Positions 46,202 through 55,533 of a DNA stretch of 64,000 nucleotides are shown here, in pieces. The notes below the pieces were generated by a model, which saw nothing but the letters and a program-made list of their open reading frames with translations, was not told the DNA's origin and did no database searches. Source of the stretch: Spirosoma sp. KCTC 42546 (GTDB taxonomy: Bacteria; Bacteroidota; Bacteroidia; Cytophagales; Spirosomataceae); NCBI RefSeq assembly GCF_006965485.1, contig NZ_CP041360.1, positions 7,172,501-7,236,500 on the forward strand, in the 5' to 3' direction. A program made the position numbers and the translations under genes. How positions within the stretch are numbered: position 1 is the first letter of the stretch; every line of letters starts with the position of its first letter.

Positions 46202-46645
46202 TTAATACAAGGAAAATTGATAAACCCTATTTCCGTTGAATTTTTGCGCTGCCCCCTGGCTAGTCTGAGCACTCACCTCGTCAAACTGAATTACATACCG
46301 ATCACCAGCCTTTGCTTTTTTTGATAAAACGATTGCCAGCGGTTCGTTGCCTGCCCAGTCGATAAAACTCACTCGTTCGGTACCTCGTACTAAACTGATC
46401 GTTGCTTTATTGATCTCAACATCTGGATTGAGTTCGGGATGCTCCTGTCTGCTTTTTGTAGAAAGTTGCCCACTTATATATACGTTTTTAGCCGTAATGG
46501 GGATTCCTTTCACTATATCAATCGGTTTGTCATCAACCAGTATCGACACAGCATAGGTAAGTTCTTTATCCACCCCTTGAGCCCGTAAAGAAAGCGGTGC
46601 CAGATAGATCCATATGAGACAGGAAACGAAGAACAATGAGCGCAT
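46202..46645 (-). CDS. Hypothetical secreted protein
   Basis: 147 aa with a signal peptide (LFFVSCLIWIYLAPLSLRAQG) and a predicted beta-rich body (ISLVRGTERVSFIDW, RYVIQFDEVSAQTS). No family is recognised with confidence; the layout resembles the small C-terminal domain of GldM-like proteins, but this is weak. Same strand as the preceding CarboxypepD_reg-like gene. Confidence 0.65.
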   Translation of the reverse strand: MRSLFFVSCLIWIYLAPLSLRAQGVDKELTYAVSILVDDKPIDIVKGIPITAKNVYISGQLSTKSRQEHPELNPDVEINKATISLVRGTERVSFIDWAGNEPLAIVLSKKAKAGDRYVIQFDEVSAQTSQGAAQKFNGNRVYQFSLY

Positions 46646-46863
46646 TGGACAGAAATATTAAGGATGAAACCTGTCTGGATAACGGAGCCGATGCGGCATT
46701 AATTTTAGGAATTTTGCCATTTTAACTAAAAATATAGTTTCGCTAATTAATTCACTGTCAGAAAAATGCAAAACAAGCAGGTACTGTCGTCTTCAGCAGA
46801 TACAGTAGAAATATACTCACCTGGCCAGTTTCATCTGTATCCAGTTCTAACCAATCACAACAA

Positions 46864-46901
46864 ACCCGCCCGCTGGAATTAATGAGCTCCAGCGGGCGGG
46901 T
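46864..46901 (-). terminator. GC-rich terminator of SDR gene
   Basis: Perfect 14-bp stem acccgcccgctgga / tccagcgggcgggt, 28 bases after the SDR stop on the minus strand, followed by ttgttgt rather than a full T-run. Confidence 0.7.
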
Positions 46902-46928
46902 GTACTTAACACGATATAAAATCCAGGA

Positions 46929-47681
46929 CTACTTCCTGTAAATTGTTGTAGGAGCGGCCTGCGCACCAGCCAGAATTGTCATGTCGGCAATAGTAACGTG
47001 AGCGGGAGCCGTTACAGCAAACACGATTGTATCCGCAATATCTTCGGCAGTGAGGGGCGTAAATCCAGCATATACTTTAGCTGCCCGCTCGGCATCTCCT
47101 TTAAAACGAACTACCGAAAACTCTGTTTCCACCGCGCCAGGAGCAATATTCGTCACTTTAATACCATGTTGGGTCAAGTCCAGCCGCATGCCGGTGCTGA
47201 GAGCTTCAACGGCGGCTTTACTCGCGCAGTACACCGCGCCGTTGGCGTACGTTTCTTTACCCGCCACCGAGCTTAGATTAACAATATGACCACTTTTTCG
47301 CTCAACCATACCGAGCATAACTGCTTTCGAAACATACAGTAATCCCTGCACATTGCCGTCAATCATCTGGTCCCAATCGTCAGTCGATCCATCCTGAATA
47401 GGCGACATGCCATGTGCATTACCGGCGCTATTCACCAGAATATCAATCGCCTGCCATTCTTCCGGTAACGTACGGATAGCGTCGTCGACTTCAAGCCAGT
47501 TGCGCACGTCGAAATTAAGCGTTGTAACCGTTGTTTGTTGGCTCAGCCGTTCCTGTAGTTCATCTAACCGATCCTGCCGACGTCCACAGAGAATCAACCG
47601 GAAATCAAGATCAGCGAAGGCTTCGGCAGTAGCGCGGCCAATACCAGAGGTAGCGCCTGTGATAAGTGCAATACGAGACAT
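46929..47681 (-). CDS. SDR-family NADP-dependent oxidoreductase (YdfG-like)
   Basis: 250-aa short-chain dehydrogenase. Cofactor loop TGATSGIGRATA, LCGRRQDRL favouring NADPH, NSAGNAHGM, and the catalytic Ser-Tyr-Lys in NLSSVAGKETYANGAVYCASKAA. The end, ADTIVFAVTAPAHVTIADMTI, is typical of YdfG-type serine/3-hydroxy acid dehydrogenases. Cytosolic; physiological substrate unknown. Confidence 0.93.
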   Translation of the reverse strand: MSRIALITGATSGIGRATAEAFADLDFRLILCGRRQDRLDELQERLSQQTTVTTLNFDVRNWLEVDDAIRTLPEEWQAIDILVNSAGNAHGMSPIQDGSTDDWDQMIDGNVQGLLYVSKAVMLGMVERKSGHIVNLSSVAGKETYANGAVYCASKAAVEALSTGMRLDLTQHGIKVTNIAPGAVETEFSVVRFKGDAERAAKVYAGFTPLTAEDIADTIVFAVTAPAHVTIADMTILAGAQAAPTTIYRK

Positions 47682-48002
47682 AAATAGGATGAATAAAATT
47701 GGTTCTGCAAAGATAAACCAGCTACTGAACGTTTGTTATTGGCACGTATCGTTTATCCTATGCCTGTGTTTAAACCAAAACTAATTAACCATATACAACT
47801 AACTATATCACAAGAACTTACTACCAGACATATCGCCATTTAATAAACTACCACCGATTTTGGTTAGGTTTTTGTATTACACTGGGCAGGCCGTAATTCC
47901 AGAAAACACGAGTTATTAAGCCAGTCTATACCTCGGGCAACAGGGGTTTCTTGCCAATTAGACCCACCAGTCTTATCACTATTCTTTTCATTACGCGTTT
48001 TT
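47682..48002. other. Intergenic region between divergent SDR and glycosyltransferase genes
   Basis: About 320 bases; promoters in both directions are expected. No hairpin, RNA gene or small ORF stands out. Confidence 0.4.
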
Positions 48003-48992
48003 ATGCTACCTGAATTCTCGGTTGTGATTCCCACGTATCAGCAACCGGCCTTACTCCTCAAATGTCTAGACGCACTCGGACGTCAACGACTTCCACGCGA
48101 TCAGTTCGAGATCATTGTGGTGGATGAAGGTAATTCGCCGGAAACCGAAATGGCAGTCCATCTTTTTGCCAAACAGATTGCCCGGGACGGTGGGCCGCTT
48201 GAAGTTCGTTACCTGGGTCAACCGGAACGACAGGGTCCGGCTGCCGCCCGAAATCGGGGTTGGCGGGCGGCCAGGGGTCGAGTTATTGCCTTCACAGATG
48301 ACGACTGCTTACCTGAATCCGAATGGCTTATGTCGGCTTTAGCTTGTTTCAAACGTGGAGCGCAGGTAATGAGCGGGCAACTACGCGTGCACTTACCCAA
48401 CCAGCCTACCCCTCTCGACCGAACGGCCACCATCTTAAAAAGAGCTGAGTTTATGTCGGCCAATTGTTTTTGTCGAAAATCGACGCTGGAACGAGTAGGC
48501 GGATTTGAAGAAGCCTTTGATACGGCCTGGCGCGAAGACAGCGATCTCCAGTTCAAGTTCATTCAGGCAGGGATTCCCATTGGAAAATGTACCGAAGCGG
48601 TAGTTGTCTATCATATCCGCCCCTGCCCCTGGTATGGCCTCCTCCGCGACGAACGGAATAATAGCTACGATGCATTGCTGTACAAACGGCATCCAAGCCT
48701 GTTTCGGGAACGTATCCCATCATATCGCCGTCAGGTAATCCAGTATTATGTATCGGTTATCAGTGTCTGCCTCAGCCTGATCGGTTTACTAACGGGGCAG
48801 GGAGCTATTGCCATGATTGGTCTGAGCATCTGGGCTATCTTATCGGCGGACTTAATTATACGGCATCTACCTCATGACCCCTTAACCTGGACAACCATTA
48901 AACATGCTGTACTAACAGCCCTGGCCACCCCATTTCTGTCGGTTTACTGGCGACTTCATGGGGCCTTCAAATACAAGGTTCTTTACCTATAA
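48003..48992 (+). CDS. Family 2 glycosyltransferase
   Basis: 329 aa. GT-A domain: FSVVIPTYQQPALLLKCL, FEIIVVDEGN, GPAAARNRGWRAA, acceptor DxD-like FTDDDCLPE and catalytic WREDSDLQFKF. The C-terminal part has two or three hydrophobic helices (VSVISVCLSLIGLLTG and following), so it is membrane-bound. It lies upstream of eboD on the same strand but is separated by an inverted repeat and a likely promoter. Confidence 0.9.
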   Translation: MLPEFSVVIPTYQQPALLLKCLDALGRQRLPRDQFEIIVVDEGNSPETEMAVHLFAKQIARDGGPLEVRYLGQPERQGPAAARNRGWRAARGRVIAFTDDDCLPESEWLMSALACFKRGAQVMSGQLRVHLPNQPTPLDRTATILKRAEFMSANCFCRKSTLERVGGFEEAFDTAWREDSDLQFKFIQAGIPIGKCTEAVVVYHIRPCPWYGLLRDERNNSYDALLYKRHPSLFRERIPSYRRQVIQYYVSVISVCLSLIGLLTGQGAIAMIGLSIWAILSADLIIRHLPHDPLTWTTIKHAVLTALATPFLSVYWRLHGAFKYKVLYL

Positions 48993-49007
48993 GCAGGGGG
49001 CATGGGT

Positions 49008-49062
49008 CACGGAGCAGGGTTACCGCTCGCCATACTCCCTGCCCCACGCTCCCTGCTCCGTG
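49008..49062. repeat. Hairpin after glycosyltransferase gene
   Basis: cacggagcaggg at 49008-49019 pairs with ccctgctccgtg at 49051-49062; extra ccctgcccc/gcaggggg pairing is available. Possible terminator. Confidence 0.65.
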
Positions 49063-49135
49063 CACCTTACTAAACGCGAAACGCTTATTTTCTGCATTAG
49101 AAGGCCATTTTAAGGAACCATTAACGATTCGATTG

Positions 49136-49143
49136 TATTTTTG
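49136..49143 (+). promoter_or_regulatory. Candidate -7 element of eboDEF
   Basis: TATTTTTG fits TAnnTTTG and lies 41 bases before the eboD ATG. The -33 side is weak. Confidence 0.4.
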
Positions 49144-49183
49144 ACAGATAAAGACAGTACTACTCAACTATCTTTATCCGTTC

Positions 49184-50350
49184 ATGGATCATTTGCAGCA
49201 GGCATTTAGTGTTCAGTTTACCTATACCGTTTTCTTCACCAAACAGCTTTTTGATAAGGCCAACTCTCTGTTGGTCGATTTTTTCAAGCAGCAATCCAAC
49301 GACGAAACCCGGAAGAAGCTTCTCTTCGTCATTGATTCGGGCGTTATTGAAGCCCACCCCAATCTACAATCAGCGATTCATACGTATTTCGGTCAACACG
49401 CTGATTTCATTGAACTTATCCCCGACTTACTAATCATTCCCGGTGGCGAAACCGCCAAAAACGAACCCGTATTCGTCGAAAAGATCGTGGATGCTGTGGA
49501 TAAATATGGCATTGACCGGCACTCGTATGTAGTGGCTATCGGTGGCGGGTCAATCCTGGATCTAGTCGGCTATGCGGCTGCTATTTCGCACCGGGGCATC
49601 CGCCACGTTCGGATACCAACAACCGTACTGTCGCAGAACGATTCAGGTGTGGGTGTCAAGAACGGCGTCAACTACCGGGGCAAGAAAAATTTCCTGGGTA
49701 CGTTTGTCCCTCCCGTTGCCGTCTTTAACGACAGTTCGTTTCTGGCCACGCTCGATGACCGGGACTGGCGGTCGGGCATTTCGGAAGCGATTAAAGTAGC
49801 GCTGATCAAAGACGCTCGCTTTTTCGACTGGATCGAGGCCAATGCACAGGCACTTGCCGCCCGCGATGCGGTGGCAATGGACTACCTCATTCACCGATGC
49901 GCCCAAATGCACCTGCACCACATTTCGGGGGGCGACCCTTTTGAAATGGGTTCATCACGCCCATTAGACTTTGGCCACTGGAGTGCCCATAAACTGGAGC
50001 AGCTCACCAATTTTGAGCTTCGTCATGGCGAGGCCGTTGCTATTGGTATTGCCATGGATAGCCTGTACTCGCAGCAACTCGGCTGGCTCACCGCGGTGGA
50101 TACCAACCGTATTCTGGCCACGCTCCGGACACTGGGATTCTCGCTTTACCAACCCATGCTCGATGCGAATGATAGTGCGGGCGTACTCAAAGGTCTGGCT
50201 GAATTTCGTGAACACTTAGGCGGTCAGCTTACCATCATGTTATTGGAAGACATCGGTAAGGGTGTTGAAGTGCATGAGATGAACCCTGATCTCGTTCGAC
50301 AGGCAATTGCTACGCTTAAGGAACAGGAACAACAGGCCCAACTCGTATGA
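49184..50350 (+). CDS. eboD: 3-dehydroquinate synthase-like EboD
   Basis: 388-aa sugar-phosphate cyclase/DHQS-fold protein. NAD and metal site motifs: IPGGETAKNEPVF, AIGGGSILDLVGYAAAI, RIPTTVLSQNDSGVGVKNGVNY, GISEAIKVALIKD and the metal His in DFGHWSAHKLEQ and RHGEAVAIG. The gene overlaps eboE by 4 bases, which marks it as EboD, not the housekeeping AroB. Reaction product unknown in ebo. Confidence 0.93.
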   Translation: MDHLQQAFSVQFTYTVFFTKQLFDKANSLLVDFFKQQSNDETRKKLLFVIDSGVIEAHPNLQSAIHTYFGQHADFIELIPDLLIIPGGETAKNEPVFVEKIVDAVDKYGIDRHSYVVAIGGGSILDLVGYAAAISHRGIRHVRIPTTVLSQNDSGVGVKNGVNYRGKKNFLGTFVPPVAVFNDSSFLATLDDRDWRSGISEAIKVALIKDARFFDWIEANAQALAARDAVAMDYLIHRCAQMHLHHISGGDPFEMGSSRPLDFGHWSAHKLEQLTNFELRHGEAVAIGIAMDSLYSQQLGWLTAVDTNRILATLRTLGFSLYQPMLDANDSAGVLKGLAEFREHLGGQLTIMLLEDIGKGVEVHEMNPDLVRQAIATLKEQEQQAQLV

Positions 50351-51573
50351 AGTATCCTGCTCTCGGACACATCGGCTATTGTACCAACATCCACGCAGGC
50401 GAAACCTGGGCCGATCATTTTGTGGCCTTACAACAGGCCATTCCTGAATTAAAACAACGGCTATCGCCCGATGCGCCTTTTGGTATCGGCCTTCGGTTAT
50501 CAAACATAGCCAGCGAAGAACTGGAGCTTCCCGAAAATCTGGTAGCCTTCCAACACTGGCTGGCCAATAATGACTGTTATGTATTCACGATGAACGGGTT
50601 CCCGTTTGGCGGCTTTCACCATACAGTTGTTAAAGATCAGGTGCATACGCCGGATTGGACAACCGAAGCGCGCGTTGACTACACGAAACGGCTATTTCGG
50701 ATTTTATCCGTTCTGCTACCAGTCGATGAATTAGGCAATGCCATTCAGGGGGGAGTGTCCACCTCGCCCCTCTCTTACCGGCGTTGGTTCGAATGGGAAC
50801 AACCTGCCGCCCGTGATTATATTTTTTCGCAGACGACTCAAAATGTGCTCGAAGTAGTAGCCGATCTGATGCGGTTACGGCAGCAAACCGACCGGTTGAT
50901 GCACCTCGATCTGGAGCCCGAACCCGATGGGATCATTGAAACAACGGACGAGTTCATCACCTGGTTTACAGATTACCTGTTGCCTATGGGTATCGAGCAG
51001 ATCAGTGAAGAATTTGGGCTAACCGACGAACAGGCCGAGAACGCGATTTGCGAACATGTTCGGTTGTGTTTCGATGTTTGCCATGTTGCAGTGGGCTACG
51101 AAAAACCAGCCGAGGTATTGGCAAAGCTGAAAGCTTATAACTTACGGGTTGGGAAGGTACAGATCAGTGCTGCGCTAAAAGCCGAGTTCCCGGACGATCC
51201 GGCAGGACGGGAGACTGTACGTCAGGCTTTTGCCCAGTTCAATGAACCAACCTACCTGCATCAGGTAGTAGCGCGTACACGATCGGGCGAGTTACTCCGC
51301 TTTGCCGATTTACCCGATGCATTGGACGCATTCAACGACGACCATGTGGAATGGCGCTCCCATTTCCATGTACCGATATTTATAGCCGAATATGGCGTTC
51401 TGCACTCAACACAGGACGACATCCTGGCTACGCTTAGCTTGCAGAACACCAGTAAGTTTACGAACCAGATGGAAGTTGAAACCTACACCTGGGATGTTTT
51501 ACCGGCCGATCTGAAACTAGGCATAGTTGACTCAATTGACCGGGAGATGAAGTGGGTTTTACAAAATTCTTAA
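50347..51573 (+). CDS. eboE: EboE, TIM-barrel metabolite-traffic protein
   Basis: 408 aa, xylose-isomerase-like TIM barrel recognised as EboE: GHIGYCTNIHAGETWADHF, NGFPFGGFHHTVVKDQVH, HLDLEPEPDGIIET, CFDVCHVAVGYE and FHVPIFIAEYGVLHSTQ. Metal-binding Glu, Asp and His are present. Starts inside the eboD end (ATGA overlap), so translation is coupled. Confidence 0.93.
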   Translation: MKYPALGHIGYCTNIHAGETWADHFVALQQAIPELKQRLSPDAPFGIGLRLSNIASEELELPENLVAFQHWLANNDCYVFTMNGFPFGGFHHTVVKDQVHTPDWTTEARVDYTKRLFRILSVLLPVDELGNAIQGGVSTSPLSYRRWFEWEQPAARDYIFSQTTQNVLEVVADLMRLRQQTDRLMHLDLEPEPDGIIETTDEFITWFTDYLLPMGIEQISEEFGLTDEQAENAICEHVRLCFDVCHVAVGYEKPAEVLAKLKAYNLRVGKVQISAALKAEFPDDPAGRETVRQAFAQFNEPTYLHQVVARTRSGELLRFADLPDALDAFNDDHVEWRSHFHVPIFIAEYGVLHSTQDDILATLSLQNTSKFTNQMEVETYTWDVLPADLKLGIVDSIDREMKWVLQNS

Positions 51574-51655
51574 CCGCAAAGGGCGCAAGGGTTTCGCAAA
51601 GGCGCTAATTAATTCTTTGCGATCTTTGCGCTAACCCTTGCGCCCTTTGCGGTTA
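51571..51655. repeat. Perfect 23-bp inverted repeat between eboE and eboF-like genes
   Basis: taaccgcaaagggcgcaagggtt at 51571-51593 and its exact reverse complement at 51633-51655, with weaker pairing inside. The left arm overlaps the eboE stop codon. The accgcaaagggcgcaag wording recurs as an intergenic repeat in many Bacteroidota. Confidence 0.88.
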
Positions 51656-51665
51656 GAAATACATT

Positions 51666-53054
51666 ATGAAAAAGACTGTAGTACTCGACGTTGTGGGCCT
51701 GTCGTATTCGCTGATTGGCGAACACACGCCTTTTCTGAAACAGTGGTTTGCCAATAAACATCAGGCCACAATCGACCCCATGCTCCCGGCGGTAACCACG
51801 TCGGTACAGTCTACCTACGTAACCGGTAAGTGGCCGAGCGAAACCGGTATTGTTGGCAATGGCTGGTACGATCGGACCGATTCGGAAGTCAAATTCTGGA
51901 AGCAGTCGAACAAGTTGGTAGCGGGTGAAAAAATCTGGGAACGGGCCAAGAAGATTGACCCCAGCTTTACTGTCTCCAAAATGTTCTGGTGGTACAATAT
52001 GTATTCCACCGCCGATTTTTCGGCCACGCCCCGCCCCCAGTACCCATCAGACGGCATGAAGATCCCGGATTGCTATACGCAGCCCGGCGACCTCCGCGAC
52101 AGGCTCCAGAAAGAGCTTGGTACGTTCCCGTTATTCCAGTTCTGGGGCCCTGCTACAACCATTAAAAGTTCGCGCTGGATTGCCGATGCGTCTATGCTGG
52201 TCGATAAGTGGCACAATCCAACCCTGACGCTGATTTATTTGCCGCACCTGGATTATTGCTTACAGAAATTTGGTCAGGATTTCTCAAAAATCGCGAATGA
52301 TCTAAAAGAGATCGATGACGTCTGTCGCGATCTGATTCAATACTATGAGCAGCAAAATGCCGAAGTAATTGTGCTGTCGGAATACGGGATTACGAATGTG
52401 AGTAAGCCCATTCACATTAACCGAATTCTGCGCGAAGCCGGTATGATCCGATACCGCGAAGAACGTGGTCTGGAGTTGTTCGATGCCGGTGCCTCACCTG
52501 CCTTTGCTACCCCCGACCACCAGATTGCTCATGTGTACATAAATGACCCGGCGGTCTTCGATAAAGTACGATCGTTACTGGAAAAGACACCGGGTATTGA
52601 ACTGGTTCTGGACAAAGAACAACAGAAGAAATACAACATCGACCACGAACGCTCCGGCGACCTTGTCGTAGTTGCCGACGCCGAAAGCTGGTTTACGTAC
52701 TACTATTGGCTCGACGATGCCCGTGCTCCGGATTTTGCCCGACTGGTGGCTATTCACCAAAAACCTGGTTACGATCCTGTTGAGATGTTTATGGACCAAA
52801 CCAACCCACTTATCAAACTCAAAGCGGGTTACAAACTAGGTCGCAAATTACTGGGGTTCCGCTATCTGATGAACGTCATTTCGCTGGATGCTACACTTGT
52901 GAAAGGATCACACGGGCGAATAAATACGGCCCCTGAGTATCATCCTGTATTTGTCAGCAGCAAAAACGTAGGAAAGTCATTGTCGGCTACCGACGTGTAC
53001 GACCGAATTTGGGACACATTATCGGTAGAATTACCCGAAAAACAGATGAAATGA
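51666..53054 (+). CDS. Alkaline-phosphatase-fold phosphodiesterase, EboF-like
   Basis: 462-aa nucleotide pyrophosphatase/phosphodiesterase-type protein. The nucleophile Thr is in MLPAVTTSVQSTYVTG, and metal-site residues in LPHLDYCLQKFG, VLSEYGITNVSKPIHIN and KGSHGRINTAPEYHP. No signal peptide is seen. In ebo clusters that have a sixth gene this family follows eboE, so it is the likely eboF; I leave the symbol blank as the naming differs between reports. Confidence 0.88.
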   Translation: MKKTVVLDVVGLSYSLIGEHTPFLKQWFANKHQATIDPMLPAVTTSVQSTYVTGKWPSETGIVGNGWYDRTDSEVKFWKQSNKLVAGEKIWERAKKIDPSFTVSKMFWWYNMYSTADFSATPRPQYPSDGMKIPDCYTQPGDLRDRLQKELGTFPLFQFWGPATTIKSSRWIADASMLVDKWHNPTLTLIYLPHLDYCLQKFGQDFSKIANDLKEIDDVCRDLIQYYEQQNAEVIVLSEYGITNVSKPIHINRILREAGMIRYREERGLELFDAGASPAFATPDHQIAHVYINDPAVFDKVRSLLEKTPGIELVLDKEQQKKYNIDHERSGDLVVVADAESWFTYYYWLDDARAPDFARLVAIHQKPGYDPVEMFMDQTNPLIKLKAGYKLGRKLLGFRYLMNVISLDATLVKGSHGRINTAPEYHPVFVSSKNVGKSLSATDVYDRIWDTLSVELPEKQMK

Positions 53055-53093
53055 GTTCTTGGTTATTAGGCTGAAAGCCTGTAATTTAACTCT

Positions 53094-53648
53094 ATGAAAG
53101 CCTTCCTTGCCCTCATTCTGCTCGCTTCTGCCTGTACGTCGAACCGGCCAGCGGCAATCAACGCCCCTGCCGACGGTGCTGAATACTACCAGCCTTACCA
53201 GCCTCTGGCGGTTGTACAACCCCGGCTTTATCCTGATCCACAGGGTGGACTTGGTCACTCGCAGGACCCCGATATTCGGGTCACAGACATTAAGTTGACG
53301 GCCAGCTACACGGTATTGTATTTAACGTTTGGCAAAGACCCGAACGGCCGCGACAACAATTACTACGGCACCAGTAGCATTTCGTTCAACCCAAAAGCGG
53401 TACTGGCCTCGGCCGATGGAAAGAAAACCTATGCACTGGTCAAAACGGAAGGCATACCCATGACACCCGAGTCACGCGAGATCAAGAATGATGAAAAAGT
53501 ACCCTTCGTTCTCTATTTCGAGCGACTGGATAAAGGTGTTGAATCCTTCGATCTATTTGAGTGCAAGAGCGACAATCAAAATTCCTGCTTTAACGTAGCC
53601 GGAATGGCTATTCACAATCCCCTTAGTGCAACTGCCACGCAGAACTAG
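53094..53648 (+). CDS. Hypothetical lipoprotein
   Basis: 184 aa with a lipoprotein signal (LALILLASACTSN) and a single beta-sandwich-like domain (TDIKLTASYTVLYLTFGKD, KVPFVLYFERLDKGVESFDLFEC). The pattern is like other Bacteroidota proteins that compare a reference property 'TxxxTVLYLTF...ISF'. No function assigned. It follows the eboF-like gene by 39 bases and could be co-transcribed. Confidence 0.75.
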   Translation: MKAFLALILLASACTSNRPAAINAPADGAEYYQPYQPLAVVQPRLYPDPQGGLGHSQDPDIRVTDIKLTASYTVLYLTFGKDPNGRDNNYYGTSSISFNPKAVLASADGKKTYALVKTEGIPMTPESREIKNDEKVPFVLYFERLDKGVESFDLFECKSDNQNSCFNVAGMAIHNPLSATATQN

Positions 53649-53703
53649 CCATTTTTAAGAAAAAATAGCTAGTTCTGTGTAGCAACATCACGAAAAGGTT
53701 AAT

Positions 53704-53733
53704 GTGATGTCAGATGCTTACATCTGACATCAC
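53704..53733. terminator. Hairpin after hypothetical lipoprotein
   Basis: Perfect 13-bp arms gtgatgtcagatg / catctgacatcac with a ctta loop, 56 bases after the stop; no T-run. Confidence 0.55.
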
Positions 53734-53859
53734 GAAGTACCATCCCAAGCCGACTATAAAAAAAAGAAGCTTTCCTGCCAGCGTTTTCTACGCGTTGATC
53801 GTCTATGTCTTTAGAAGTCAGAATGACCTTCTTTCCCAAGAGATCAACGTTCAAACGTC

Positions 53860-54933
53860 ATGAAAACGATTTTCACTTTCTCATGCAGGCTCCTGATCAG
53901 CCTACTTATCGGCTGGATAAGTGCGGGGTGCAGCCGTAGTTCAACGGAAGCCAATCCGCAAGGCGACTGCCGGATTCAGCAGTACAACGCTGTATCCAAA
54001 TCGGCACTTTCCAATACCAGTAGTCAAACTACCTATGAGTACGACCCGCAGGGTAATCTGACCAAAACCGTAGCCACCTTTACGAAGCAATCAACGCCCG
54101 CCACGAATCAACAAACAAGTACCACAACCGTTTTATACAGTTATGATACGGATGGGTATTTGACGAAGATGAACTCGCAACTCGTCACGATAACCACCGC
54201 TACGGGTAAAATCACCACTGAACAGATAGCCATGGCCAACAGTTATTCATACACCAATGGGAGGCTGACCAGTGCAAGCAAGCGAACGGTGGGCGCGTAT
54301 GGTCTGAACACGACCGTTAGCGAGTTGTACGAATACGATGGAGCCGGTGCTCTGGCAACGAAAACAGCCCAAACTCATTACGACTATGACCCAGCCGTAA
54401 CGCACGAGATTCCAGGTAGTCCAACAGGGCCGCTACAAATCTGGACCTATCAGCAGAATGTGTTGATCGATTACGTTGAGAAATCAGGAGCGCTGGAGTC
54501 TCGTCCTATTACGATTCAGAATGGGTTAGCAACGTCAATCACGATTCCCGGCAATTATAAAGTCATTTGGGCGTATGACAACCAGCAGCGGCAAACCAAA
54601 TTAGCTGAGTATGTTGGTGATACACTCACCAGAACAACCACTCAGACCTGGGGTAATGCAAAGCCGGCTAGTGCCTCTTTACCTGCTTTCAAAGGATTTC
54701 CGAACACGATTCCAACATCCGAATTTGGGCAATCGGGTGTTCTGGCCACTTCCAACTATTTGTATTGGAATTCGATCAGTAAAAAAATGGAGACGTTTTC
54801 AGAGCAAACAACTGTTAGCCAGACAAACGAACAGGGATTTGCAACAAATGTCGTTAGTACCGTTAAACACCCATTGGCGGTCGATCAGGATTATACAACG
54901 ACTGAAACCTATACCTATTCAGGTTGTCAATAA
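53860..54933 (+). CDS. YD/RHS-like repeat lipoprotein
   Basis: 357 aa with a lipoprotein signal (LLIGWISAGCSRS). The body has spaced YD-type strands: TYEYDPQGNLTKTVATF, LYSYDTDGYLTKMNS, YSYTNGRLTSASKR, LYEYDGAGALATKT and IWAYDNQQRQTKLAEY. This is the loose RHS/YD pattern seen in many Cytophagales lipoproteins. Function unknown. The sigma factor gene starts 24 bases after its stop. Confidence 0.8.
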   Translation: MKTIFTFSCRLLISLLIGWISAGCSRSSTEANPQGDCRIQQYNAVSKSALSNTSSQTTYEYDPQGNLTKTVATFTKQSTPATNQQTSTTTVLYSYDTDGYLTKMNSQLVTITTATGKITTEQIAMANSYSYTNGRLTSASKRTVGAYGLNTTVSELYEYDGAGALATKTAQTHYDYDPAVTHEIPGSPTGPLQIWTYQQNVLIDYVEKSGALESRPITIQNGLATSITIPGNYKVIWAYDNQQRQTKLAEYVGDTLTRTTTQTWGNAKPASASLPAFKGFPNTIPTSEFGQSGVLATSNYLYWNSISKKMETFSEQTTVSQTNEQGFATNVVSTVKHPLAVDQDYTTTETYTYSGCQ

Positions 54934-54957
54934 TACAGGCTCAACAGTTCGATCAAC

Positions 54958-55533
54958 TTGACTGAACGTCCTTTAGTAGACATTATAAAAGACTGCCGAC
55001 GGGGAAAGGAGGCAGCCATGCAGGCGCTTTACGAGCGCTTCTACAGCTACGCCCTATCGGTTTGTCTGGCATATGCCAGCGACCAGGAAGACGCCCGCGA
55101 AATGCTTAACGATGGTTTCCTGAAAGCATTTCGGCATCTGGATACGTTAAAAAATGAGGATGTACTCGTACCCTGGCTACGACGAATTCTGATAAACACC
55201 GCCATTGATTATTACCGTCGAAACCGGAAACGGGCCTTGGATCTATCAACGGATGAACTTGCGTATACACTTGAAGAACCCTACCTGAATGACGAAGCAA
55301 TTTTTGCCCAACTTTCAGCCGAGCATATTCTTGCCGTAATCCATCAATTGCCCCTTCCCTACCGAATGGTTTTTAGTCTGTATGTGCTGGAAGGCTATAC
55401 ACACCGCGAAATCTCGGAACAGCTTGGCCTTGCCGAAAGTACGTCACGAGCGCATTTATCGGAAGCAAATCGATTATTACGTAAAGCGCTGACCAACCAA
55501 CTTCCCACTACCCATGAGCGAACAAACCGATAA
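54958..55533 (+). CDS. ECF-type RNA polymerase sigma factor
   Basis: 191 aa from a TTG start. Region 2: ALYERFYSYALSVCLAYASDQEDAREMLNDGFLKAFRHL (key residues DAREMLNDGFLKAF); region 4: LPLPYRMVFSLYVLEGYTHREISEQLGLAESTSRAHLSEANRLLRK (key residues YTHREIS and STSRAHLS). Directs polymerase to an unknown regulon. The next gene overlaps its end by 20 bases and encodes a membrane protein in the position of an anti-sigma factor. Confidence 0.94.
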   Translation: MTERPLVDIIKDCRRGKEAAMQALYERFYSYALSVCLAYASDQEDAREMLNDGFLKAFRHLDTLKNEDVLVPWLRRILINTAIDYYRRNRKRALDLSTDELAYTLEEPYLNDEAIFAQLSAEHILAVIHQLPLPYRMVFSLYVLEGYTHREISEQLGLAESTSRAHLSEANRLLRKALTNQLPTTHERTNR

